From assembly GCA_030052745.1 (NCBI GenBank), contig JANBVO010000064.1, positions 1 through 64,000 of the forward strand: a stretch of 64,000 nt of DNA. The letters run 5' to 3'. A program made the translations under genes and the position numbers. The notes beneath the pieces were generated by a model that saw only the letters and a list, made by a program, of their open reading frames with translations, was not told the DNA's origin and made no database searches. How positions within the stretch are numbered: the stretch's first letter is position 1; every line of letters starts with the position of its first letter. The DNA comes from Pleurostoma richardsiae (Eukaryota > Ascomycota > Sordariomycetes > Calosphaeriales > Pleurostomataceae). This document shows, piece after piece, positions 1 to 12,620 of this stretch.

Positions 1-77
1 GCCTATTCTAGTGTTTTAGAGTTGTTTTGACTGTTTTAGAGTTTCATTAAACCTAAAAAGGTAATATATTTTACAAA
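1..77. repeat. Short repeat, copy 1 (pair with 14,095-14,160)
   Basis: This stretch aligns by eye with 14,095-14,160 in the same orientation. Differences are mainly C/T and G/A, with one gap of about 11 bases. The second copy is the more AT-rich. The pair brackets nearly the whole AT-rich block, so it may mark the ends of an outer repeat, or be two copies of an unrelated low-complexity repeat. Confidence 0.5.
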
Positions 78-1060
78 TACGATAGTATTTTCGTTATCGT
101 CGATAGATTTATTAAGTACGTTTATTTTTTATTATATAAAGAATTAAATAATATGAAAGACTTCGTATATACTTTTAATCGAATTATAGTCGTAAACTAC
201 GGATTACTTAAAAAAGTAATCTCGGATCGAGACAAACTTTTTACCTCGAAATTTTAGTAATTTCTTATAGTATACTTTGGAATTAAGTAAAAGATGTCTA
301 CAGCTTATTACTTATAAACGGACGGGTAAATAGAACGAATTAATTAAATATTTAAATAATACTTACGATATTACATTAATTACTAATAAAATAATTAAGT
401 TATATTTTTATTAATAATATAGTTCGTATATAATACGTTAATATTAAAATCGATAAAGTAAAACTTATTCTATATTAACTATAAATTATAATTAATATTT
501 AACTACTTAATATTAAAAAAACTTAAGTTAGAAAAAGTTAAATTTACAGTAGAAGGCTTATAATCTTTATACTATTCCTTAAAGAAAGAACTTTCCTTTA
601 TTAAAGCTAGAATAGTACTTTATTATAATAAGAAAAGGATGAAGGGACTATTTTTAAAGAAAGGAGATAGAGTCTATTTACTTCGATAGAACATTAAAAT
701 TAAAAGATTAAATGATAAATTAAATTATAAGAAGTTAGGACCTTTTAAAATTAAAACTAAGATCTCGGATAATAATTACGAACTAGAATTATTATTTCGA
801 ATAAAGATATACTTTATTTTTTATATTTCTTTATTTAAACTTACCTTAGAAGAAATTACGGTATAAGAAGAAAACTTCGATATCGATTTAAAATACGAAT
901 ATGAAGTCGAATAAATATTAAATACGAAATAAGAAGGACGAATAGTAGAATATTTAGTTAAATAGAAAAACTATAGCGATAGCGAAAATATATAGGAACT
1001 CTTTACGAACTTTTAAAACTACTAGGAATTAATGTAGGAGTTTTACTAAAGAAATCCTAA
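61..1060 (+). mobile_element. Fossil Ty3/Gypsy chromovirus, 3' end of pol
   Basis: Read on the + strand, this stretch still resembles the end of a Ty3/Gypsy polyprotein. An integrase catalytic core lies around 85-330, the integrase C-terminal region with its GPFKI-like segment around 640-850, and a chromodomain follows around 890-1,035. Integrase followed by a chromodomain defines the chromovirus branch. The element is broken, with many stops throughout, and its 5' part lies outside the window. Base changes are of RIP type. The minus-strand element beginning at 2,078 appears to have landed in or next to this older copy. Confidence 0.75.
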
Positions 1061-2077
1061 CCGATTTACCTTTCGACGTTATTAGATAAGATCGTAGTTT
1101 AATTTACTACGTTTAGAGTACTGCTAGTTTGTACTTTAACTATTGCTTTAGATTTACGTTGTTTTTTTTCCTTTAATTCGTTTAAGGAACGTAAACTTCT
1201 TCAGATTATTTTCTTTTCCTTTAAAAAAACGACGATCCTTTACTTTTATAAGCGAACTAAACGCACTAAATTCTTATTAAAACGTTATTAAACCTATATT
1301 AATTCTAGCTTTATATTTTTCTTTTCTTTTTCAATACGATATTTCTTAATAATAAGGCGTAGAATTGCGATACGATTTTTAGTTCTACTATTTAGAATTA
1401 AGATTATAATAAGGGTTTACTCGACGACGATATTACCTTAAAATTATTATAAAAACGCCTTCGTCGTATATATTTCGAATATTACGAATAACTTTCTACT
1501 ATTTTATATTTTTTGTTGTAAAAATTATACTATAAATAAGTTATTATTTCGATACTTTCTACCTCGATTAAAGCGTAAAAGTTATAACGTTGTTCTATTT
1601 TCTTTAACTTTGGTTTTTCTACGTAACCCGATATAATATTAATATTACGTATAAATAAGGAAGAAAGTTTCAAGACTTATTAAATAAACGATGCCTAAGT
1701 ATTTAATACGCTAGGTTTTTAAAATATCGACTTTAAAGGAAGGATATCGTATTATAGCTATAATACCGGCCGTCCCTTAAGTACTAAGTTTAGCAGTTTA
1801 GCAAGGTAGAATTACGGGTTACGAATAAATAAGATAAGTAAGATTATTAGGAGCGACGGGATTACAAAGATAATCTTCGTAAATTAAATAATCTAAGGAA
1901 ATTAATTGTCTATATAAAACTACACTCATTCTATAACTTAGAACCTCCTAGAGAAATTAGCTCTCCAGCAATTAATTTCTGTACCAAGCTTTAATAGCTA
2001 CGATTTAAGCATTCACCTTAGTGCACGCCTTCTACTCTCTAATAATATAAACTTCTAACCCGGTTACTTACTTTAAG
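1061..2077. other. AT-rich remnant between chromovirus end and LTR element
   Basis: This is RIP-type sequence with no recognisable protein. It is probably the 3' flank or LTR of the chromovirus fragment, or another decayed repeat. The part from about 1,740 to 2,000 is less AT-rich and includes a TATA-like ctatataaaa near 1,909. I could not find a second copy of it in the window. Confidence 0.4.
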
Positions 2078-2323
2078 TACTATAATAAGTTAGTTCTTAT
2101 TGCTTAGGTTAGCACGTAAGCAGTTAAAACTAACTACGTAAGAGTCTATATAGACTAAGGCATAACGTTTAAATTAGGATATTAAGTAATATAGTAGTAA
2201 AAACTTAATTCTCTATCTAAAATATCTATCTACTAAGCCTGCTTTATATAAAGCCAGGCCTAGCGCCTTACGTACTAGATAAGTCTAAGTGTTCTTTAAG
2301 GGAGTACTTAGAATATTATAACA
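2078..2323 (-). repeat. LTR (3' LTR of the minus-strand element)
   Basis: This 246-bp repeat is collinear with 12,370-12,615, with no gaps. By eye I count about 32 differences, all of them transitions. The outer flank is ttaag. Confidence 0.9.
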
Positions 2324-5300
2324 TACCCCTATTTAAATAAAAAGAAAAACAACACCCTAATTATTTAATCTAACGAAATCCTCGCCCTATTTATCCTACA
2401 TTGTGTTTCTTTCTTCCTACTAATTCTATAGCTCCTCGTTAGAACTTATTGATTAATAATCGGGCCTAGCTTTCTTCTTCTTACTTCCGCGTTTATTAAG
2501 GTTATCCTCCGGAAGGCTACGCTTTACTGTTAAAGCGGAAGTATTAGGAGTTAGTATCGTAAAGTTAATACCTCTTACCGATAGCTTCGGTTTTAGTTTA
2601 AACGCTTGTTTAATTATAAAGGTGATTTCGTTGACGTCTTTTCGAAAAGTACGGATCTCGATTTTTATCTTATTAAAACGTACTGTTACTCCGTTAATAT
2701 TTTCGACTGTATTACGTATTTTATTTATAATTTTAACTTATATTTATAAACCTTACGCGTTATTATCATAAGTAAAGTTAAGTTTCGTAACTTTCTTATT
2801 AAAGTAAACGACGTTCTCGTTAATTATTTTAACTTCGCCGTCGAATCTTACTAGGTACTTCTTCGAGAAGCTTTTTTAGTCGTTAAAATTTTCTTCGAAA
2901 CGTTTAACCTTATTCTCCGTATTTTTAACTTTTTTCTTAATAAAAGTCACTTTATTTTATAACGCCTTAACTATTTTTATTACATTAACGATTATATACT
3001 TTATTACTATATTATAACTAATATTCGGTTATACCGTTATTACGTTAGAAGTAATTTAGATCGGAATAATTTAAGCGAAATCTAAACATCCTAGCTTAAT
3101 TAATGTTCTATTAATTTTCTCGTTAAAACTATATCTTACGTTATAATATTAAAATACGAAAACCGTTATTTTAATAAGGAGGTATTAGTCGTAAATTCTA
3201 TTTTCTTAATAAGTAATTATAACTTTAACGAAGTTATTTTTAATACGACGGACTATATTATTTTAAATATACGTCTTATCTAAAATATACTCTTTATAGA
3301 AGGAATCGATTTCGTTAAAAACGTAATTAAATAAAACGGTATTATTATTAATTTCAATATATACTTTTTTTACGGCGTTTTCTCTATCGTAGAACTTTTT
3401 TTTACCGTCGGTCTTTTTCTTTAGCTTAGTTTTTAAGCCGTACGGCTTAAATTTACTAACGTTCTTACTATCGGTTGTAGGATAGTTTAATTTTAAGTTA
3501 TATTTATTTGTTCCGTCGTTCTTATCGATATTATTTTCGTTTTCGTTATCGTTTTTATTTTCTTTTTCGTTTTTATTATCATCTTTATTATTATTTTTAA
3601 CGTTGTCGTCGTTAACGTTAACGTTTTAAAGCTATAGTATACTGTCGATTTTGTAGGTATTAACTTTTTTAAATAATTACGTAAAGTTATTCGGGACGCC
3701 GTTAATTTCGGTAGTAAAGTGTTTTTTTATAACGGCTTAAATTATCGTTACGTCGTTAGTTAAGAATCTGATTTCTAATTTCTTTAACGCGACGTTATTA
3801 ATTAATTCGTCGATAAAGTTAGGTTTTTATTCGTATTAAGAAGTAAAAAATCCTTAAATCTATCCCGCTTTTAGAATTTAAGAGAAAATATTATCGTATA
3901 GACTTATATTATACTATTTAAGAATTTTAACGACTAATTAGTTATATTTAAAGGCGTAAGTTATGATTTTTCCGTCTTTCCTTTATTTATTTTATAGGGA
4001 AATAAGTTAGATAAGATCTTCATTTTTTTTCAGTAAGAATATCGAGTTAGTTATTAATTATAACGTAATTTTTATTTATTATTACGTAAGTAATAACGGT
4101 ATTAAAATCTATTATCGTTATTATTCTTCGTAAAGTAATATATTTAAAGTTAACGATAACGTTATTAACTTTATATTTATTATTCCTAGTTTATAAGTAG
4201 TTAAGAATAACTTATAAGTTCGTATACGGTTTATATCGGAAGTTAGTATTAAATTCCTTATCTGTAATCTAATAAAATTAAATTAAATTATCTACCTTCT
4301 CGTTACGTTATTCGGTCTTGTCGGTATTTATAACGTGTAATAAAGTATCTTCGAAGGTAATAGTAAAAATCGGTTCGCTAGGTTTATTAATTAGTTACTC
4401 TTTTTAAACTTCTTCCGGTTTTTCCTTAACGAAAGTAGTTATAATAGTTTCTACGGTCTCTTTAGCTTTTATCCGTTTATTAATTTCGCTTAATAACTCT
4501 ATTATTATTACTTATTTCTCGTAGCCCTTAATAGTATTGATTTCTTCTTATAAGTTTTTAAGTTTCTCTATATTATCTTCGGGTTTTTTAATTAGTTTAT
4601 TATACTTTTCGTTTAGTTTATTTAGTTCGGCGTATATCTTCTCGAAGTGATAGTACGAGTTCTTAGGATTTTAAAGATTAATAAGAACTTATAAAGGGTT
4701 TTTTATATATAAGTTTTAGTTTATATATTACGTCGAATTTTATTATACTTAACGAACGTAACGGTAAAGTTAACGGACGCGTCGTTAAGGAGGTTTTTCG
4801 CGTCCTTAAATATAATACTTATCGGGCGTACTATTAAGTTTAATAGGCGCGTCGTTACCGTTTAGAAAACACTAGGTTTTTTAAGAAAGGTAGTTTTAGT
4901 TAAGTTATTGAAAGGAGGAATTTATAAAGGTATTAGGATTTTAAAATAAAGAAATTATCGAGTTAACTTACTTTTTTAAATAAATACTAAATATCGAATG
5001 AAAAATAAAAGGTCTTACGATTTTAGCTTAATAAATAAAGGATTATTTACGAAGAACGTTTTATTTATTTTTCGTCTTATTTAACTTTATTATTATTTAA
5101 GTTAATAAAGAGAAAATAATAAAGAAAAATTAACGATTATTAGTAAACAATCTAGTTATTCGTATTATTTCTTTTATATTAAACGAAAAGTATAGTAGTT
5201 TTTTAGTACGTTTAGTTAATTTTTTTAATACGGTTAACGTATAAGAAAACGATCTCGATATTCGACCTTAGGATTTTATCGACGAGTTTATATTTAGAGC

Positions 5301-8300
5301 GAGCGATACTTTTAACTTTATATTTCTTATCCTAGTTAATAATAGGGCTGGCCGTATATAGTTCTCGACGGTTTTCTTATTACGACGTAATAAGGCGGTC
5401 TTGGTTTTTTAGGTGTTATTTTTCGTTTCTTCGCTTTTCTATTTAACGAAGTATTATATTATAGGGTTATCTCTCCTTTAAATAATTCTAGTCTGTACGA
5501 TTTTATTTATTATACGGTTATCCGTATTGTTTATAGTGATTTCTAATAGTTTTCTACGGTTTCGGTTAAAGGAATTTTCCTTTTACTTTAGCTTATAAAA
5601 CTGAACTACCGAGACGATAAGGTAGATTTGTTAGTATATAGGGAAATTTAGTTCGTATATTAATAGATTTTTCTTATCTATTACTTTAAAAAGGTCGATA
5701 CGTTAGTTAGATTACTTAATACGAAGTTTACCGGATAGATTATAATTTTACTTAAGTAGAAATAAACTATATCTTCAATCTTATAAGAAATAAAATTGTA
5801 CTTATTATCATATCGTTATTTAGCGACGGCTACGGTAATATCTATTAGAACTATAGTTTCTTATTAATAACCAGTACGTATTACCTTAAAAACGTCTTCG
5901 TTAACTAGTTCGTCGTATAGTTTGGTAAGTATATTTAGTACTATCTTAAGTTTAAAACTATAGACTAGCTCGTTCGGTAATTAACTAATCGTAACGGTTA
6001 TAACGTTATTAATATAATATTAAAGTACTAGTAGTAAGTTATATTATAATACGTTTAAACTTATTACGATATAATAACGGATAGTTATTTTTACTATTTA
6101 GTTTATACGTTCTAACTATTTATTTGTTTAAAAGTAATATACTGTAGAAAAAAGAAGTTTAACGTTAAAAACGGTAAATATAATTCGTTATATTTTAGAA
6201 ATGAATTTCGAGTTTTTATCTAAAATAACGTACTTTAATATACTTTAGTTAGTTACTTTTAACGCTTTAATAATTATAATTACTTAGTCTTTCGCTTTAT
6301 ATATCGAATAGCTTATTATAAATAACGTTTTCTTATTAAATTTATACGTTATCGTATAGATTATATTTAAAATATAATATCTTAGTAACGTTTAAAAGAT
6401 GTTTTTTATTTATACTTTTAGTAATTACGTTATAAAGTTTATTATTATCGTATAGAATAATTATAATAGCATTTTAATTAATGTTATTTCTTTCGGTAAT
6501 AAACTTCTATTTATTTAGTTCTAGCGGTAAGTTTCGTAAAATTATATTTATTTATAGACTTTCTAAGTTTTCTTATTAAATATAACGTTATTAAAGTTAA
6601 TTATTATCTTATTAATATTAAAGTAATACTTATAGTCGTAGATTAATTCGAAAAACTTTAAAACGTAGTTTATAAGAATATAAAGTTTTTTTCTACTAAA
6701 GTAATCAATATAGTAAAAAAGATTATCTATCATTTCGAATGGTCTATATAGAAGGAAAGGTCTTTTTCGTCGTTTCCGTTTTAAAATATTAGGCTTAGGG
6801 TTTAGTTCGTTCGTTTTAACGTAGTTAACGTAATCTTAGAGTTTTCGAATGATTTTTCCGTATTTCTTATTCCTATAGTATCCGTCGATAATATAACTTT
6901 TAAAATCGAAATGTAAAATCGGTTCGATCGACGTTTCTTTTACGTATAACGCGAAATTATTACTTTCAACTTACGTACTAGTTATAATATCATTTAGTTC
7001 GTTAGTTTTATCGTTTTATAACTTATTTAAGTTCTTTACGAACGTTAGTAGTTTAAATAAAGTATTAGGAACGATATTTAACTTACCGAAGATATAAAAG
7101 ATTTATAGGTTAAATTGTAATAAGTAATTAATTACGTTAACGAGTTTTAAGTTCGTTTTATTAAAGTTTATTATATTTAATAAAGTATATATTACGATCC
7201 TTTTAGTTAAGACGTAGTCGGTAAGAATGTTAATGGAGTACTAGTTTGATTAAATTAATTTTCGTAGTTTCTTATAGGTTTATATTACTCCTATAACTTT
7301 AACTTCTGTCGATTCGTATTTTTTTTTAGCCGTTATAGTTGACTTAAATATAAATAAGATTAGTTTAATACGATTTATAGGTATATTTTTATTTAAAATG
7401 TAGCCTTTTACTTATAATTAATTAAGTTAGAAAATAAATAAGTTAAAAGCGCGTTTATAAGCGTTAACTTTAAAAAATAATAGTTACTCCGAATCGTAAT
7501 AGTATAGGAAGTTCTCCTTATATAACTTATTTTATAAAGCTTAAAAAGATTTTATTTTTTCAGTTATCGGTACGAATGTTACTTTTAACGTATAAGTTCA
7601 TCGTATTAACTTTGACTTTCCTTTTAGTATAGCTTTTACTTCTTTTATAGCGGTTAGAAGTACTGTTTTCCGATTTTAAAACGGTTTACCCTTAACGTTG
7701 AACTAGTTAATACTTTTTCTAAGTTAGTCGACTACATTAAAGTATATTTCTAAGTCGGTAAGGTTATCCGGGAATTTAATCTTCTTAAAGATTATTATTC
7801 GGTCCTTTATCTTCGTAATATCGTTATTATTAACTACGTATCTGAAAAGTTTTACGGTTAAGTAGTTTACGAAAGATTTTTCTACCGAAATATAAACTTA
7901 GTTTTTTTCAAGTACTTTTATTATTATAGTTAAGTATTTAAAGTGTTCTTCTTCGGAGTTACTAGTAATAATAATATTATTAATATAAGTACGGACGAAA
8001 TATTAGTAAGGAAAGAAGATTCGATTTATGAAATATTATATGTAAGTAAGTAAGTTTTTAAATCTTATAAAGATTACGTTAAACTTTTCGAATCTTCGGG
8101 AATTAATAACGACTATACGGTTACGGTAATTATGGTAAATTAGTAGTTAAAAGAAAAATCCTACGGCGTCGAAAATAACGTAGTACTTTTTACTTAATAT
8201 ATTATTAATAATATTGTTTTAATTTAGTAAGAAATATATATCCGGTATTACGATATAATTAAACGGTTAAAGGTTAATTATAACGTAGTTTTTTTCTTTA

Positions 8301-11300
8301 GTTCCGTTCATTCGTTATATTATAAAAACTAAGTATACAATAGGCGTTAGTTCGTATTAAAATTCTATTTAGCTTTAAATATAAAGTTTATCGTAAGTTT
8401 CGTTAAAGAAAGTACGATTTTTAAATCCTAATAAGTATACTTAAATTGTTTTAAGTTATTATTACTATTCGTTAATTAAGTCGACGTGTATTTTAAATTC
8501 TTTCGGTATCGGTACGATATTTTTGTAGTAGAAAACATTATATTTATCTAGTAAACTCCTAATTTTATTTGTAAGTAAAGAGTTCGAGTTATAGATATTT
8601 ACTTTAATAGTCGATTCAATAGTTTTTAAATAATCGGGTTTAGTTAAGCCGTACGATAGAATAGATAGGTTTAGTGTATTTTCGAGTAGAATTTCCGTTT
8701 TTTCTATTTACTTTTAGTTATAGTCCTTTTTAACGTAGTCGGCGTTAAATTCTTTTAAATGTAACGCGAACTCTTCGCGTATAATATCTTCTTTATCGAG
8801 AAGTTCTTAAATCTCGTTCTATTCGTAAAGTATAACTTGTTCGTTACCTTAGTATTCGTATATTCGGTTAAATATTTTATTCCGGCGGATTTTTTATAGT
8901 TTATCCATCTTATTTTATATTATAATCGTTTTAGGTACTAAGTAGTTAATCGTAACGTCGATTACGAAAGGGTAAATTAATTCGAAGTAGTATAGCGTCG
9001 GTCTTTCTATTTCTTTTTCTAGTGGTTTTAGAAGATTAACGTATTAAATAGTAATAAAAGCTTCGCTTTTTAAAAAGATAACGATAATATTAGTAGTTTT
9101 AACGCGGCGACGGATTTCCTTCGAAGTATCCTTTTTAAGTACGTTACTTTTTATCGTTATATTATATAGCGATCGAAGCGTATAAGTACTTTTAGTTATG
9201 TTAATTTTAACATTATAGTCGTAAAGAAAGTTAGTATTTAGTAGTATTTTTAGTCTTAAATTATCGATAACGTTTATTTTAACGTATATATAATTATTAA
9301 CTTGTTAGCTGTTTAAAATATTAGGAATATAAAAGTTAAATTTTATTATATCTTCAATAAACGTATAGGAGTCGATACTTTTAACTAGTTTTCTTAGTTT
9401 TTTATTTTATTTAATGTTCTTAACGAAATCTTTAACTTATTATCGGTTAATTAAGATAATATTATATCTAGTATCTCCGTAAACTTCGACTTTAAAAGCT
9501 TTAAAGTCGTTCTTAATAACGATCTTTAAGTACGTTCGTTTATTAAGGTTTTAAAAGCTACTATTAAGTTTAACGTTAGTTTCGATAATTTAATTTATTT
9601 CAAAACGTAGTTTAGATATTACGAAGTTCGTTTCACTTTCTACGTTACGGATAAGGTTATAGTTATCTTACGTTTTTATTAGTTTAATAGCTTAAATTAT
9701 AAGCTAGTTTAACGTACTTAATATTATTACAGACGTTTCTAATGTCGTATTAAACTTCTACTTTATTTAATTTATCGGTTTTTTCGGCTACAATAATTAT
9801 TTATAGGATTTTTATTATAAGATATAGTCGAATAAAGTATTCTAAGAACGGAATTTGGTATAGTACGTTCGACACGTTTACGGTTCGGTTTTACTTCGGT
9901 TATACTTTTCCTAATGAAAAATCTTACGCTTATCTCTAAAGTTTACGAAATAAATAGTTATAACTTTGAAATATTTTACTTCTTCATTTTTTTTATTTTT
10001 TACGTCGTCAAGCGGAGTCTCTCTTCGATTAATATAAATATAATTATTTTTACGTAACTAGTTTATACGTTTTTAAACGTCTTTATCGCTTTCTTAGATG
10101 AGCGTTTCGTTATAGTAGGTGTAGTTTCGTTTACGTTTAGCGAACGTATTGTATTTACCGTATCGACGTCTTCAGTACGTAGGACGTCTTTTAAAACGGT
10201 TATTTTATTTTATAAAGCGATCGTTATATTCCGATCGATTATAATTATAACGTTTAAAATTATTTTATCGGTTATTATAGTTTTCGTTACGCTAGTTATT
10301 TTTATCGTTCTAATTATGTTATTAGTAGATAGTTTTAATCGAATATTTATAATAGTTAATTAAATTTTTAACGAATTTACTTCGTTCGTTATAGTTATAT
10401 TAGTTTTTACTTTAGTTAACGTTAATTTCTTTATCGTTAAAATTATCTTTAAATATATACTTAGTAATGTTAACGTAGCGTTTATTCTTAAAATTAAGTA
10501 CGCTAAGGGTTTCTTTTTCGAAATATTTTTTTCGAAGTACGTACTATTATATTTCTTTATTAAAGAAATATTCCGAAATCGATACGTTTAATTATAGTTC
10601 GGGTAAGTATTTCTTTAATTCTACGTATATTTAATTTCGAAATTAGAAGATAAGTTATTAATTAGTAGTATTGTTTTAAGTTCGGATATATTGAAAACAT
10701 TCGTATGTAAACGTAAAAAAGCTAACGTCGTTATAAATATCTTTATAAGTATAATAGTACTTTTTAAATTAGAATTCGGATTCCGTCGGTCGAATTCCGA
10801 ATCGTTTATAAAAAGTAACGAATTAATTACTAAAATCGTCTTTTAAATAATTTTACTTAACGGGTAAAAATAATTATACGTACTATATTTAAGTTTTATT
10901 ATGAAATAATAGGTTTAATTTTTTAATAAACTTTACTTTTTAAACGTTATCTTTAATAGCGTTATTAACGATATTTTTAAAAAGTATTAAATCTCGAAAG
11001 ATAATAATCTTACTATTAACAAAAACTAGTTTTTTATTTTATTCCTTTATATTAAATTAATATAATTTAACGTCGAAGATTTTCTAATTATTTAAATTTA
11101 TTACTAATATCGTTATAATTAATTATTTAGTTACCGTATTTATTATTATAATATTTTACCTTTATTCTTTAAATTTTTTTATAAAATTCCTATAATTTTA
11201 TATTATTACTACTATAACTATTATTAAGTCTATTATAATTACCGGTTAATTTAACGATATTAAAATATTTACTAAACGGATTAATTATTACGATCTATTA

Positions 11301-12369
11301 ATTTTAACGTAGAAACGTACTATAATTAAACTTACGTTAACGTTAATTTCTTCTTCAGTATTAAATCCCTAAACTCGGTCTTTACTATTTATTATTAGTA
11401 ATTATTATAAGGATAGAAATTAGTCGTTTAAATCTTTAGTATTTAATTAAGAATTTTATAAAAAAGTAATCTTCGTTATTAAAAGTAACTATTAACTCGA
11501 AAGGTTTAACGTACCCCGTTAATTATTTAATACTTTTATTTCGTTTACTTTTTTAAGTTAAAATAAAATTAACGTTCCCTTTAACAAATAAGTTATTCGA
11601 CTTAACTATAACGTTATCAGTCTTAACGTCGGTAATAATGTCCGTATTACCGGTATTGTTTCTCTTAAGGTCTCTAAAAGTCTTCCTATAAAGTTAGGCA
11701 GTAGATTTTCGATTTACTTTTATTCTTCGAGATACTAAAAAGTAATTAGAACGGTTTCAATAATTTATTTAGTTTCTTCGTCGTTTTCCGTAAAGAGTAC
11801 GTTTCGAGGTCATTTTAGTTTTCCTATAGCCTTAAATAGGTAACTACTTCCTTTTAAATTTACTGATAAAAAAACTACGACTTTAAATTTAACTTAGTCG
11901 GCGTTAGAAATAGTTATAACGTTAACCGTTTACTAGTTATTTTAAATATAAGCGTAGACTTCTTTAAATTTAATAAGTTATAAGTATAAAGTAGTTATAA
12001 AATAGTTATTCGGTAAGTATTATTATTAACTACCTTATTAATAGTAACGTTTTTATTACTATTTTTAGTTAATAATTTAGTAATCTAACTTAAATCGTAA
12101 GTTTAACTATAAAAGTTATTACGTCTATCGAATTATTAACTAACCGAATAAACGAGTTAACGTTATAGAAATAATAGTTACTAGGTTAATTATATAATAA
12201 TAATATTAAATATTATTTTAATAATAAATACTATTACGTTTAACGTCTTCTAAGTTATTATTATCGACGTAATCGTTTATAATAATTAATTTTAATATAA
12301 GAAAGTTATTTCCTTCGAAGTAACGAAACTAAAAAAAAGGTTAATTCGATACTAGTCGTAGGTATTATT

Positions 12370-12615
12370 TACTATAATAAGTTAGTTCTTATTATTTAAG
12401 TTAATACGTAAGTAATTAAAACTAACTACGTAAGAATCTATATAAACTAAGGTATAATGTTTAAATTAGAATATTAGGTAATATAGTAGTAAGAGCTTAA
12501 TTCTTTATCTAGAATATCTGTCTACTAAGCCTACTTTATATAAAGCTAAGCTTAACGCCTTACGTATTAAACAAGTCTAAGTGCTCCTTAGGAGAGTACT
12601 TAAAGTATTATAACA
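12370..12615 (-). repeat. LTR (5' LTR of the minus-strand element)
   Basis: This is the second 246-bp LTR copy. The interior side (about 12,335-12,369) is where the primer-binding site should lie, but RIP prevents a tRNA assignment. The outer flank ttaaa matches the ttaag at the other end except for one G/A change. Confidence 0.9.
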
Positions 12616-12620
12616 TTAAA

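Larger units (their letters stand above)
2078..12615 (-). mobile_element. Fossil Ty3/Gypsy LTR retrotransposon, about 10.5 kb
   Basis: Two 246-bp direct repeats bound this element. The minus-strand LTR begins TGTTATAA and ends in a decayed CA. The flanks ttaag (2,073-2,077) and ttaaa (12,616-12,620) fit a 5-bp target duplication. A purine-rich tract ending AGGGGTA abuts the 3' LTR. In minus-strand order the remains suggest a gag region (about 12,300-10,400), a basic Arg/Asn-rich tract near 10,200, a protease region (about 9,300-9,100), reverse transcriptase (about 8,950-7,900, YxDD-type box near 7,985), RNase H (about 7,650-7,200) and integrase (about 7,000-5,200). A further 2.3 kb of unknown coding-like sequence follows (about 4,800-2,500). 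The element is thoroughly broken, with dozens of stops. Young or old age cannot be told from LTR divergence because RIP drives the changes. Confidence 0.85.
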
